From: Xenorhabdus szentirmaii DSM 16338
GTDB lineage: Bacteria; Pseudomonadota; Gammaproteobacteria; Enterobacterales; Enterobacteriaceae
Length of the DNA stretch: 64,000 nt
NCBI RefSeq assembly: GCF_002632585.1
Contig: NZ_NIBV01000001.1
Coordinates: forward strand, 302,067-366,066
Reading direction: 5' to 3'
Notes under the pieces: generated by a model
Seen by the model: only the letters and a program-made list of their open reading frames with translations
Database searches by the model: none
What the model was told of the DNA's origin: nothing
Translations under genes and position numbers: made by a program
In this document: positions 45,713-54,844 of the stretch, piece by piece
Layout: each line of letters starts with the position of its first letter
How positions within the stretch are numbered: position 1 is the first letter of the stretch

Positions 45713-47020
45713 TCAGGTCGCCGCTCCGGCCTCATCTTTGCTTTTCTGTTCTTCTGCCAAAAGCTGCTTTTCATACACTTTGAAAAAGGGATACCAAATC
45801 AGTAAATCAATCACCATCAGCACCCCAACCAGCAGAAATGCACGATAATCCCAAGCCGCAGAAATTAAGGCCCCTACCGGTGCAGGCGCAGTCCAGGGGG
45901 AAATCGCGACCATTTTCTCCACGAGATCCAGATGCAACGCACCGTAAGCCAACACGGCATTCACCAATGGCACAATTAACAACGGAATTAATAACGTAGG
46001 ATTCATCACTATTGGCGAGCCAAACAACAGCGGTTCATTGATATTGAATATGGCAGGAACAACACCCAGTTTACCGATTGTCTTTAAATGAATTGATCGG
46101 CTACGCAGATAAAGGAATGCCAATACCAACGTTGACCCAGACCCGCCGATACACACATAAAAAGCCCAATAAGGCGCGGTCAAAATCTGGGTAGTTGCCA
46201 TGCCCTGAGCCACCAACGCCGCATTGGCAGCAATATTGGCCATAAAAATCGGGTTAAGCAGCCCGGTCACAATGTTGTCCCCATGAATGCCGGCAAACCA
46301 CAGTAAATTCGCAAGCAACACTAATAACATAATGGCCGGCAACGTATCCCCGACAGCAATCAACGGCTCAAATAGCCGCATAACAGCCTCAGGCAGCAAC
46401 AACTCAAATTCACTTTGCAGCAATAAACTGATGGGATACACCGTCAGCAAAATCCCCATGACGGGATACAGCAATTCAAAAGATCGGGCTATCGCAGGAG
46501 GAACCTGAGAAGGCAATCGAATGGCGATATTGTATTTTTTTAACAAACGAATCAATTCCACCGACCAAATGGCACAGATCAGTGCCGTAAATACCCCTGC
46601 GCCTCCCAGGAAATCGAGGGGCATTTTATTGTCGGCTTGTGGTGCTGCTGCCAGTAAAAACGCCATCAAAGAGAGTAATCCGGCAGTCAATCCATCCAAA
46701 TTGTACGACTTCGCCAAGCTGTAGGCAGTGCCGACAGAGACAAAAACGCTCATCAGTCCCATCGTCATAAAGAAAGGCATAGTGATGGTTGCCCAATGTT
46801 TTTTGGCAAATATCAACCATGCCTGACCAAAAGACGATGAAGTTTGTGCATCAAAAGGCGGGTTGGCGATAATCAGCATAATACTGCCGATGATCAGGAA
46901 AGGCATTGCGGAGATAAAACCATCACGTATCGCGATAATATGCCGCTGGCTGCCGATTTTCCCTGCAACCGGTGCAATATGGCTTTCTACGATACGTGTC
47001 AGCGAAGCATAAATTCCCAT
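45713..47020 (-). CDS. PTS cellobiose-family EIIC membrane component
   Basis: 435 aa, about ten membrane segments. CelB-type permease: RDGFISAMPFLIIGSIMLI near 32, GIHGDNIVTGLLNPI near 235, and FNINEPLLFGSPIVMNP near 330, the sugar-binding signature of the family. It transports and phosphorylates the sugar together with EIIB. It ends in a Lys/Glu-rich cytoplasmic tail and lies 22 nt after the IIB gene. Confidence 0.93.
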   Translation of the reverse strand: MGIYASLTRIVESHIAPVAGKIGSQRHIIAIRDGFISAMPFLIIGSIMLIIANPPFDAQTSSSFGQAWLIFAKKHWATITMPFFMTMGLMSVFVSVGTAYSLAKSYNLDGLTAGLLSLMAFLLAAAPQADNKMPLDFLGGAGVFTALICAIWSVELIRLLKKYNIAIRLPSQVPPAIARSFELLYPVMGILLTVYPISLLLQSEFELLLPEAVMRLFEPLIAVGDTLPAIMLLVLLANLLWFAGIHGDNIVTGLLNPIFMANIAANAALVAQGMATTQILTAPYWAFYVCIGGSGSTLVLAFLYLRSRSIHLKTIGKLGVVPAIFNINEPLLFGSPIVMNPTLLIPLLIVPLVNAVLAYGALHLDLVEKMVAISPWTAPAPVGALISAAWDYRAFLLVGVLMVIDLLIWYPFFKVYEKQLLAEEQKSKDEAGAAT

Positions 47021-47042
47021 AAATTCACTCCGTCTGACAACC

Positions 47043-47351
47043 TCATTTCTTCAGTAAGCCCAGAGCATGCTCCAATACCTTATCCCCCCGAAGTGCGCCA
47101 TAGTCCATTCTGTCAATCACGCCGACGGGTTTACCCAATGGCTCGGCCAATGCTGTAATTCGCTTGAGCTCATAGTGAACTTGTGGCCCGAGCAAAACCA
47201 CATCTGCTTCACCCAGGCCGGCTTCCAATTCCTGAATCGGAATCGCCTTAACAACAACTTCCATCCCTTTTTTTCCGGCTTCTGAAGACATGTTTGTCGC
47301 CAGCATGCTCGTGGACATCCCCGCAGCGCAACACAATAAAATTGTTTTCAT
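47043..47351 (-). CDS. PTS cellobiose-family EIIB component
   Basis: 102 aa from ATG 47351 (MKTILLCCAAGMSTSML). The phospho-Cys is Cys8 in the C-x-AGMSTS loop. VVLLGPQVHYELKRI near 60 is typical of the family. GGAG lies 10 nt upstream; the longer in-frame start at 47390 adds unrelated residues. First gene of the PTS operon; no regulator gene of the ChbR or CelD type lies alongside. Confidence 0.9.
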   Translation of the reverse strand: MKTILLCCAAGMSTSMLATNMSSEAGKKGMEVVVKAIPIQELEAGLGEADVVLLGPQVHYELKRITALAEPLGKPVGVIDRMDYGALRGDKVLEHALGLLKK

Positions 47352-48029
47352 CGTCTTGTTTTCTCCATCAGCATTTATCGTAAATTTCACTTAAAAGATA
47401 ATAAAAACGGAGTTGTTTTGGTTAGGATGACATATAACTTTATTATTGCTGCGATAGCAGTCACATAATTTTATTAATAATGGAGATGTGAATTAGACGA
47501 AATATGTTCTTATTAAGAATGGATTTTATTTCCATTGGTTTTTACGTATATTTTCACGCAATAAAAAATCCAGCCGTTAATTTCCCAGAAATAAGCACAT
47601 TTACAGATGTATGATTACCCAAGGGACAGAGGAGTGCTTATTGCGATTTAACTAATATATTTCCCTTAGAAAAGGGAACAATAAAAGTCAATTTCATCAC
47701 TTAATTAAAAAATGAATGCAATTATTATTTAAATAAGTTAATTATCAATGTAATTAATTTAATTATTTTCATAATATAGCTAAATTAAAATATCTATATA
47801 GATAATTTCAAAATAAAATAATTACCCTTATTGATATATAAGAAAGAGGAAACCTATTTAGTTAACCAGAAAAACAAACAAAAATTCCAAATTATCCCGC
47901 GAAATTCCCTTTAGCATAATTCGTTAATCATTGTCAAAATCACCTATGATAACCTACGCCACTTTTGATCCCTTTATTGTTGATTTTATAAGCAATTTCA
48001 TAATCAAAAATTAGGAAACGAATATATTT
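47352..48029. other. AT-rich divergent intergenic region
   Basis: 678 bases between the leftward PTS operon and the rightward OMP operon, with no gene supported. The stretch 47690-47900 is extremely AT-rich. It must contain the promoter for each operon; a possible CRP half site TGTGA at about 47488 is too weak to call. Confidence 0.5.
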
Positions 48030-49037
48030 ATGAACTTAACTAGCGCCAGTAAATTGTTAGCAGCGACTCTTTGTATTACTGCTTCATACAGCTATGCTGA
48101 TAGTGATCGCCCACTTTTCTCGTTGACCATGGCCGAATCCGGCGTACCACAAGCAAACAGCGATGGCAGTTTATCCCATTCCACCCAATCTAAATCTCGT
48201 ATTCTGCCAATTTGGGGGGATGCTGCACGGGCAAAAGGCTATGATCTGCCTGAGCCGTTTGGTGCCAGTTATAGTTATATGAATATGCGTCAAAATATTG
48301 TTGTGGACAGCATTAAATTTCAATTCTATAACATAGACCCAATGTATAAGGACTTTTTCGAAAAAGTAATCAGTATTGATGCTGGCAATACTCGCCAAAA
48401 CAGTGAAACACATATGCTGAAGCTTGATACCTGGGTACTTCCTTTCCTAAACGTTTATGGTCTCTACGGAAAAACCAAAGGTAAATCCAAAACAAATATA
48501 GATAATATTGCCTTTTGGACAGACACTACTTATATGCAAAATCTTCCTTTCGAGCTGAGTTTCAAAGGTAAAACGTTTGGGGGCGGAGCTACCTTTGCCG
48601 GTGGCTATAATCACTTTTTTGCCACATTAGATGCGAATTATACCCGTACTAATCTGGATATTTTAGATGGTGATATTAGCGCTTTCGTTCTGACGCCGCG
48701 TATTGGTTATGAATTTGTATTTAATCCATTAATTTCTGGTCAAGGTAATACCAAAGTCCAGGTATGGGCAGGTGCTATGTACCAAGACATTACTCAACGT
48801 TTCAAAGGTGATGTCAGTAAGCTCAGTTTACCTTCTGAGTTGGATGAAGCATTTGGTATGTTAAAACTCATAAGTCCTGATGTCGGCATCAAATTCGACG
48901 TCAAACAACACCTTGCCCACAAATGGAACAACACCCTTGGTGCACGTTTCGAAATTACCCGCAATTTCAATATCGTCTCCGAAGTGGGTTTTGGTAACCG
49001 AAATACGTTCTTTGTTTCTGGTGAGTTCCGTTTTTAA
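48030..49037 (+). CDS. Outer-membrane protein of unknown family, first gene of a coupled trio
   Basis: 335 aa. Signal peptide ending near residue 23 (ASYSYA). The rest alternates aromatic and polar residues as in beta-barrels (for example FFATLDANYTRTNLDIL, VLTPRIGYEFVF, VQVWAGAMYQDIT) and ends with Phe (FVSGEFRF), the usual outer-membrane signal. Family not recognised. Its stop overlaps the start of the next gene as TAATG, so expression of the two is linked. Confidence 0.75.
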   Translation: MNLTSASKLLAATLCITASYSYADSDRPLFSLTMAESGVPQANSDGSLSHSTQSKSRILPIWGDAARAKGYDLPEPFGASYSYMNMRQNIVVDSIKFQFYNIDPMYKDFFEKVISIDAGNTRQNSETHMLKLDTWVLPFLNVYGLYGKTKGKSKTNIDNIAFWTDTTYMQNLPFELSFKGKTFGGGATFAGGYNHFFATLDANYTRTNLDILDGDISAFVLTPRIGYEFVFNPLISGQGNTKVQVWAGAMYQDITQRFKGDVSKLSLPSELDEAFGMLKLISPDVGIKFDVKQHLAHKWNNTLGARFEITRNFNIVSEVGFGNRNTFFVSGEFRF

Positions 49038-50188
49038 TGTTTTATTTTAAAGTATTGCAAGGGCTGGCACTCTCCAGCCTGCTTATTTTGACGGTTTCAC
49101 CAGCACAAGCGGATATCTTGCCCGATCGGCAAAAAATTGACGGTTGGCTAAACGAATTGGGCGGTGACAATCATTTTGATGACAGCAAGAAAATTGATTG
49201 GGGTGTATTGCCCGGCCCTTTTTATACACCAGAAATGGGCTTGGGGGTTGGGGTTGCCATCGTGGGTTTATACCGTCCTGACCACGCTGATCGCATCAGC
49301 CAAACCTCCTCATTGGGGCTTAGCGGTTTTGGATCAACCACCGGTGCATTTGGCCTGAACTTCACCAACTACAATTTCCTCGCCAATGATCAATGGCGGG
49401 CCTTTATTTCCGGCACACTGAATAACACCCCGACTTATTATTGGGGGAAAGGCTATCAGGCCGGAAAAAATAAAAATAATAAAGAGAAATATAACTCACA
49501 GGTATTCGATATCCGGCCTCGCCTGCTTTACCGCGTCGCTGATGCAACTTATGTGGGATTAGGCTGGAATTTCTCATCCGTCAACGTAAATGATCCGGAT
49601 GCTGGCGCAAAACGGTATTTTGACCAATCTGTCGGCGGCCATTCCGTCATCAGTTCTGGTGTCAGCGCCCACTTCAGTTATGACACGCGGGATTTCCTGC
49701 CCAATGCACGCCATGGGCAAGCATTTGAGATTATTTATACCTATTTCTCTCCAGAATTAGGGGGAGATCATCGTTTCCATACCACACAGCTACAATTTTC
49801 CACCTACCACCAGCTATCCGAAAAAACCGTGTTGGCATTGGATAACTATGCCCGTTTCAGTACAGGGGATGTGCCGTGGAATCAATTAGCGCTGCTGGGC
49901 AGTAACCAGCGAATGCGCGGATATTATGAAGGCCGTTACCGCGACAACAATATCTTCACCACCCAATTAGAACTCAGGCATAAACTGGACTGGCGTCACG
50001 GCATCGTCGGCTGGATAGGAACCGGAACTTTGGGTGATTCCCCGTCACAACTGGGGGAAAAACATTGGCTTCCTTCAATCGGTGTTGGTTATCGTTTCGA
50101 ATTTAAACCACGCATGAACGTCCGGCTAGATTTTGGTGTTGGCAAAAACAGCATGGGATTTTACTTTCAGGTAGGGGAAGCGTTTTGA
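49037..50188 (+). CDS. Omp85-family outer-membrane barrel without POTRA domains
   Basis: 383 aa. Signal peptide to about residue 25 (SPAQA). After a short linker the whole protein is a 16-strand-like Omp85/D15 barrel: the GLGVGVAIVGLY start, ISSGVSAHFSYDTRDFLPNARHGQAFE near 210, LLGSNQRMRGYYEGRYRDNN near 290 (the conserved lid-lock RGY/F element) and GVGYRFEFKPRMNVRLDFGVG near the end. There is no room for POTRA repeats, as in the group called noNterm Omp85 proteins. Probable role: insertion or export of a partner, perhaps one of its neighbours. Confidence 0.85.
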   Translation: MFYFKVLQGLALSSLLILTVSPAQADILPDRQKIDGWLNELGGDNHFDDSKKIDWGVLPGPFYTPEMGLGVGVAIVGLYRPDHADRISQTSSLGLSGFGSTTGAFGLNFTNYNFLANDQWRAFISGTLNNTPTYYWGKGYQAGKNKNNKEKYNSQVFDIRPRLLYRVADATYVGLGWNFSSVNVNDPDAGAKRYFDQSVGGHSVISSGVSAHFSYDTRDFLPNARHGQAFEIIYTYFSPELGGDHRFHTTQLQFSTYHQLSEKTVLALDNYARFSTGDVPWNQLALLGSNQRMRGYYEGRYRDNNIFTTQLELRHKLDWRHGIVGWIGTGTLGDSPSQLGEKHWLPSIGVGYRFEFKPRMNVRLDFGVGKNSMGFYFQVGEAF

Positions 50189-51321
50189 GGATCTTAATGG
50201 CATTGTGCCTTTGTTTTCTATTGATGGCATGCCAAAGCCAACCCACTTCTGTTAACGCCATAAAACCCGTTTTAACCAGTGATTCCCATGAACAATCACA
50301 GAAAAACTGGCCTGTATTGGCGCCGATTGCACCGCCGGAAGGTTTAAGGGCCTGCTGTGTTTTCGGCTATAACCTTAAGGCCCGGTTATGGAAAATCCCC
50401 ATTCCTTTCTATGATATCGACAATATTGTCGAAGCTGAGAAACTGGGAGAACATCACTACAATGATAGTTTTCTTGGTGCAAGCTCTGCCCTGTTAGGGC
50501 TTAGCAATGAAAAAATCGGGTTGCTCTATACCCACAAAGGAGGGTTTGTTGATCTCTCCCATGTCAGGGATACCGCAGATTATACGCTCTATTTTTTCAG
50601 CCAGATTTATGCCCACCTTGGTCAGGCATGGGAATTGACTCTGGATAATGAGCTTGCCGCCCGCAAGGTACATTTCTTCGCGTTTACACCACCGGAAGAT
50701 CCTGCTGAGCGTTATACGTTGAGTACCTATTTGGCGGCCAGACTCGCTTTCCAGCTTGCAGCCTGGCATGAAATCGCCCAATGGTATGGCTATCAATCTG
50801 TCCCTGGTTTTCCAGAGAGTGTTTCCGCTTTTTCCCCGGAAGATCTCTATTCGAATCTGCTGGGTGCACGTTTAGCCATAACACTCATTCTGGAAGGGCA
50901 AGCTTCTTCAATCGCTCAATTCTCAACGTCAATGGTCAATATCTTACCGACCGCCTTAAATGAGCTGGGGGCTTACCGTCGTCCGGATACCAAAGCGATG
51001 CTTGATCATGTCGATGGATTATGGTGGAACAGTTATCAACGCATTCCCGAAAAATTCTTATTGCTGCGCCGAAATTATGATGTCGGAGACAACCGTTATC
51101 CATTAATGCCGTCAGGTCAGGAAAACTGGGCATTACGTCTGTCTCTGCCTGAACATTATCAGGGTTTCTCGTTGGAAAAGCTGGCTGAATTTCAGTTATG
51201 GCCAACGAATGGAATGAAAAACCTACCCGTTCCCAAACACTATTGGGGGGCAAAAGATTTTAAGATGCTGGCAGAAAAAGCCCTGCATGAGGATGAAAAA
51301 CAGCAATTATTAGTTAAATGA
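50185..51321 (+). CDS. DUF4056 lipoprotein with HExxQ-like motif
   Basis: 378 aa. Lipoprotein signal with lipobox LLMAC at 12-16, so membrane-anchored. The remainder matches DUF4056: RACCVFGYNLKARLWKIPIPFYDIDNIV near 55, YTHKGGFVDLSHVRDTADYT near 115 and AAWHEIAQWYGYQSVPGFPESVSAFSPEDLYSNLLG near 192-228. The HEIAQW sequence in a helix looks like a degenerate metalloprotease site; activity is unproven. It overlaps the Omp85 gene by 4 nt (ATGA), completing a three-gene envelope operon. Confidence 0.85.
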   Translation: MRILMALCLCFLLMACQSQPTSVNAIKPVLTSDSHEQSQKNWPVLAPIAPPEGLRACCVFGYNLKARLWKIPIPFYDIDNIVEAEKLGEHHYNDSFLGASSALLGLSNEKIGLLYTHKGGFVDLSHVRDTADYTLYFFSQIYAHLGQAWELTLDNELAARKVHFFAFTPPEDPAERYTLSTYLAARLAFQLAAWHEIAQWYGYQSVPGFPESVSAFSPEDLYSNLLGARLAITLILEGQASSIAQFSTSMVNILPTALNELGAYRRPDTKAMLDHVDGLWWNSYQRIPEKFLLLRRNYDVGDNRYPLMPSGQENWALRLSLPEHYQGFSLEKLAEFQLWPTNGMKNLPVPKHYWGAKDFKMLAEKALHEDEKQQLLVK

Positions 51322-51327
51322 CCAAAT

Positions 51328-51350
51328 AAGGAGACAAAACATGTCTCCTT
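51328..51350. terminator. Hairpin between the DUF4056 gene and marR
   Basis: AAGGAGACA pairs perfectly with TGTCTCCTT across five bases, between two convergent genes. The T-run is short, so it may be a weak bidirectional terminator. Confidence 0.6.
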
Positions 51351-51372
51351 CACTGATGCATAACTTATCAAG

Positions 51373-51831
51373 TTACCCTAACACTTTACGTATTGGTGCA
51401 TGCCGCTTAATCAACTCTTGTAAGACTTCTTTCAATAACTCGCTTTTGCCGCTGCCTAATGGTGCCAAGACGTTTTTTTCATGGGATTCAGCTTCAGTCA
51501 GTAACCCGGCTACGACTTGTTGACCGCTCTCCGTCAATCTCACCAATGTGATGCGTCGATCTCCACCACCGTTGGAAAAACGGGCAACGTATCCCTGTAA
51601 TTCAAGACGTTGCAAAACACGGGTAATGGTCGGTTGTTTACTGACTGTTTTCTGCGCCAAAAGGCTAATGCCAATCGGACCGCTCCCCGCTAACGTCGAT
51701 AACGCTCGCCACTCCAGAACTGACAGCCCTTGAGCTTCAACGATATCATGAAACTCAGAAGAAACGAGCATCCATGCCTGACCAAGCAAGGCAGGCAAGT
51801 AATTGTCAACAAACACTTTTGAATCTGGCAT
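51373..51831 (-). CDS. MarR-family transcriptional regulator
   Basis: 152 aa. The winged helix-turn-helix core is ISLLAQKTVSKQPTITRVLQRLELQGYVARFSNGGGDRRITLVRLTESG (about 54-103) with the DRR wing motif. MarR proteins are dimers that usually repress themselves and adjacent efflux or stress genes; no such target lies next to it except the divergently read terF. An inverted repeat directly upstream is a probable operator. Confidence 0.88.
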   Translation of the reverse strand: MPDSKVFVDNYLPALLGQAWMLVSSEFHDIVEAQGLSVLEWRALSTLAGSGPIGISLLAQKTVSKQPTITRVLQRLELQGYVARFSNGGGDRRITLVRLTESGQQVVAGLLTEAESHEKNVLAPLGSGKSELLKEVLQELIKRHAPIRKVLG

Positions 51832-51840
51832 AAGTTGAAC

Positions 51841-51886
51841 AACCTTTTATCTTAGGAAGTTTTTTGTGTCCTAATTCTAAAAGGTT
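51841..51886. promoter_or_regulatory. Inverted repeat upstream of marR, candidate operator
   Basis: AACCTTTTATCTTAGGA and TCCTAATTCTAAAAGGTT are near-complementary arms about 11 nt apart, 10-55 nt upstream of the marR start. Such symmetrical AT-rich sites are usual for MarR autoregulation; which promoter elements overlap it is not determined. Confidence 0.55.
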
Positions 51887-52160
51887 CACCAGTGAAAAAC
51901 ACGCCTACAATAGATATCCACACATATTTTCCTGATAACAGTGAACCAAATCTCGGAACGCATGTATTCACTCCAAGTTGTTTCAAGATCATGTAGGTTG
52001 TCACCATAAATGGAGAAATAACAAGCAATTCCCGTGGATCATATCCAGCACATCAGATTTGCTTCGCCTTTCTTATGCGGCCGTTAGTGGTAACCATGTT
52101 AACCTGAATTTCACCTCAAAAAGGAACTGCCCTAATTACACACTTAAAAGGATATCCAAG

Positions 52161-53417
52161 ATGCACCTCCAAGCAGGACAAAATATTATTTTATCTGCAA
52201 CCTCTCTTCGCCTCACGCTCTTTTATCCATCAGCACCTACCTTTCGCAGTGAAGTCGATGCCTCCGTTTTTCTGCTCAATGCCCATGGGAAAGTCAGAAG
52301 TGACAATGATTTTTATTTTTACAATAATCCCGCCGCCGCAGATAACAGCCTAATCTTGCAAACCTCTCACCAAGAAAGTGCTATCACGGTGGATCTTGCC
52401 AAAATCGATGCCAATATCAGCAAAATTGCGATTACCTTGGTGATAGATGGCCCGGATTCCGTTGCCAATCTCCAGCAACTGAAATTTGACGCACAAAACA
52501 TTGCGACTTTCACGGTATCAACGGCAAACAGAACTGAAAAGGCAATGATTATTGCAGAAATTTACCGGCATTCGGGCAATTGGAAACTTCGGGCACTCGG
52601 ACAAGGATTCAATGGTGGATTGGAGCCTCTGGCCGTCAATTTTGGCGTGGATGTAGAGCCAGAGCAACCGACACCTGTGCCTTCAAATCCCCCTTCGACG
52701 CCGATTATCAGCCTTGAGAAAAAACTACAAGAAAAAGCACCACGCCTTGTGAACCTTGCCAAGAACGCAACCGTCAGCCTGAATAAACACAAGCTGCAAT
52801 CGATCAAGGCCCGGGTTGCATTTGTGCTTGATGCTTCAGGCTCGATGGCAAATCAATTCAGCCGGGGACATGTTCAGTCAGTCCTGGACCGCATTGCAGT
52901 ACTGGCCGTGCAATTCGATGATGATAATTCAATGGATCTCTGGGCCTTTGCCTCAAAACACAAAAAGTATCAGGACGTCACTCTTGAAAATCTTGATGAT
53001 TATATTCACCAAATAGAAACCACGCCAAAACGCACTTTATGGGGTATCTTGCCCGGTCTTGGCGTTAGCAATAACGAACCGCCGGTCATGGAAGAAGTGA
53101 TCAACTTTTTTAAAGACAGTGATCTTCCGGTTTATGTCGTATTTATCACCGATGGCGGCATCTATAAGACCCGTCAAATTAAAGAGGCCATCCGACGTTC
53201 AGCCAACTATCCTATTTTTTGGAAATTTGTTGGGTTGGGAGGTTCAAATTACGGAATACTGGAAGATCTCGATAATTTTACGGATCGTCGTCTGGATAAC
53301 ACCGACTTCTTCGCCATCGACAATTTTGCAACGGTAAAAGATGACCAGTTGTATGATTTGTTATTAACTGAATTTAAAGACTGGCACGATGCCGCAACGG
53401 TTGAGAATATACTTTAA
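52161..53417 (+). CDS. terF: TerF, TerD-domain plus von Willebrand A protein
   Basis: 418 aa from ATG 52161 (AAAAGG 9 nt upstream); E. coli TerF has 413. Residues 1-180 form a TerD-like domain (SEVDASVFLLNAHGKVRSDNDFYFYN; AMIIAEIYRHSGNWKLRALGQGFNGGLEPL). A Pro-rich linker (about 175-190) and a VSLNKHK segment follow, then a vWA domain with a complete metal site DASGSMA near 230, plus RTLWGILPG near 300 and FITDGG near 340. It stands alone 24 kb from terD. The open frame extends upstream to 51978, without RBS or similarity. Confidence 0.9.
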   Translation: MHLQAGQNIILSATSLRLTLFYPSAPTFRSEVDASVFLLNAHGKVRSDNDFYFYNNPAAADNSLILQTSHQESAITVDLAKIDANISKIAITLVIDGPDSVANLQQLKFDAQNIATFTVSTANRTEKAMIIAEIYRHSGNWKLRALGQGFNGGLEPLAVNFGVDVEPEQPTPVPSNPPSTPIISLEKKLQEKAPRLVNLAKNATVSLNKHKLQSIKARVAFVLDASGSMANQFSRGHVQSVLDRIAVLAVQFDDDNSMDLWAFASKHKKYQDVTLENLDDYIHQIETTPKRTLWGILPGLGVSNNEPPVMEEVINFFKDSDLPVYVVFITDGGIYKTRQIKEAIRRSANYPIFWKFVGLGGSNYGILEDLDNFTDRRLDNTDFFAIDNFATVKDDQLYDLLLTEFKDWHDAATVENIL

Positions 53418-53437
53418 TACACATCATTCAGTGGAAG

Positions 53438-53460
53438 TGAGTACGGTTAGTACTCATTTT
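53438..53460 (+). terminator. Terminator after terF
   Basis: TGAGTAC pairs with GTACTCA across a 5-nt loop, followed by TTTT; 20 nt past the stop. Confidence 0.75.
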
Positions 53461-53590
53461 CACACTGAGCCAACAACCATAATAAACCCATCATGCAGGC
53501 ATGATCATCCGCCACCAAACCTGCATATAGCCAGACAGAGGGAAATATCACAAGGACGCATTTTAAGTGAGCCGAATAATGCGCACCCGC

Positions 53591-54595
53591 TTATTGAACG
53601 TGGTTTTTTTTCTGTTCTGCCGTATCGAGCGGAAGTTCAACATCAAAACGTTTCAGCCATTGTGCCGTGGAGGTTTTATCAAAGCGGGTTTCTCCAGCGG
53701 TAGTCCCATAGCTCAAATTATTTATTTCTGGTGCTCGAATAGGTTTAAGCACATTATTTACCTTCACATATGATTCTGGGTAAGGCGTCTCTTTTTTCCA
53801 GCCTAATTCCGGCCAGTCTCCAGCACGGACAATAACACCACCCTCATATTTCATGATATGAATGTGTTTATCACCCAAATCTGTAGACAGTTTCTCCATG
53901 CCTCCCAATTTATTTAACCATTCATCCTGAAAAAAGGTATACCAATTGATTGAACGAATACCATTTCTATAACAGTCATCGTCATTTACATTCGCGACGT
54001 CGATGCCTAAAAACTCCTGGACTATTTCATATTCAAGGTGTTGATACCTGTATCTGGCAAAGCTCTGTTGTATACCCAAACCAGCCAATCCATGCATCGG
54101 TTTTAATATCGTGCAGAACTCCCTTAATAAATTTTCAAGATAAATTACCCCTTTTGTTTTTAATTCACTTAAAGGAAGGTAAAAGCTTAAATAGCTCACT
54201 GAACCATGTATACATTCAAACCAACCTGCGGGTGATCCCATCTCTATTTTATAATTACTGGAATAGCGGTAGCCTTCTTCTTCCCCCCAGAAACAATCCA
54301 TATCGTCAGCGTCCCCTTCCGTAATACGGTGACAATGTTGTTCCAGCGTGATGTCATGATAGTATTCAGGGTCCTCCGGATCATGGAAGAATCCCCATTT
54401 CAATTTCTCCCCAAATTCCCGATGGTACAATGCAAAAGCCTCTGCCATCCTCTGCCGATTTTCGGGCAAATAGCCCTGATCAATATAAAAATAGGCAACC
54501 AATCCAACTTGCAGGGCATTGTGTTTTTCCGGATCATCCTCAGCCCCATAAGTAAATTCCCACTCTGCCTGCTTAAATTTTTCAAAGAAGTCCAT
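53591..54595 (-). CDS. TsiV-type T6SS immunity protein (DUF3396), copy 2
   Basis: 334 aa. It is closely similar to the neighbouring copy at 54845-56059 over its full length but lacks the C-terminal extension of about 70 residues; it ends soon after AQWLKRFDVELP. Family features: the ALYHREFGEKLKWGFF segment near 50, GSVSYLSFYLP near 130 and the RSINWYTFF / GGVIVRAGDWPELGW segments in the second half. Soluble, acidic, no signal peptide, hence a cytoplasmic inhibitor, as expected against a nuclease. AAAGG lies about 12 nt before ATG 54595. Confidence 0.85.
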   Translation of the reverse strand: MDFFEKFKQAEWEFTYGAEDDPEKHNALQVGLVAYFYIDQGYLPENRQRMAEAFALYHREFGEKLKWGFFHDPEDPEYYHDITLEQHCHRITEGDADDMDCFWGEEEGYRYSSNYKIEMGSPAGWFECIHGSVSYLSFYLPLSELKTKGVIYLENLLREFCTILKPMHGLAGLGIQQSFARYRYQHLEYEIVQEFLGIDVANVNDDDCYRNGIRSINWYTFFQDEWLNKLGGMEKLSTDLGDKHIHIMKYEGGVIVRAGDWPELGWKKETPYPESYVKVNNVLKPIRAPEINNLSYGTTAGETRFDKTSTAQWLKRFDVELPLDTAEQKKNHVQ

Positions 54596-54616
54596 ACATT
54601 GCTTACCTTTCTATGA

Positions 54617-54755
54617 GTCGGCCCAATAGATATCATCTTGACCAGATTAGAACGAGTCGTTTAAAAATTTCATGATCTGAGCGAGGCTTTTGTAGTTCGG
54701 TTTTATTTTGGATACAACCAGATGGATTTCAGCAACAACGTAAATACCTATGGTA
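54617..54755 (-). pseudogene. Decayed copy of the VRR-NUC effector 3' end
   Basis: In one minus-strand frame this reads KIKPNYKSLAQIMKFLND, then a stop, then SGQDDIYWAD, which parallels the intact effector tail KIKPEYEGLSRTMKFLND...SQDYIYWPD at 56078-56170. It is non-coding now. It shows that the duplication that produced the second immunity gene began inside the effector gene. Confidence 0.85.
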
Positions 54756-54844
54756 AACCTGTACATGAACTCATCGTCTGATGGAAAAAGGCATAATTGC
54801 GGGTCACACTAAGTAACCCGAATAATGAATAATCAGAATGATGT

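Noticed and set aside
47480-47500. CRP site in front of the PTS operon
   Set aside because: Only one half (TGTGA) is recognisable; the other half does not match.
51978-52160. N-terminal extension of terF
   Set aside because: Adds 61 residues with no similarity to TerF and no RBS at 51978; ATG 52161 has AAGGAT and gives the normal length.
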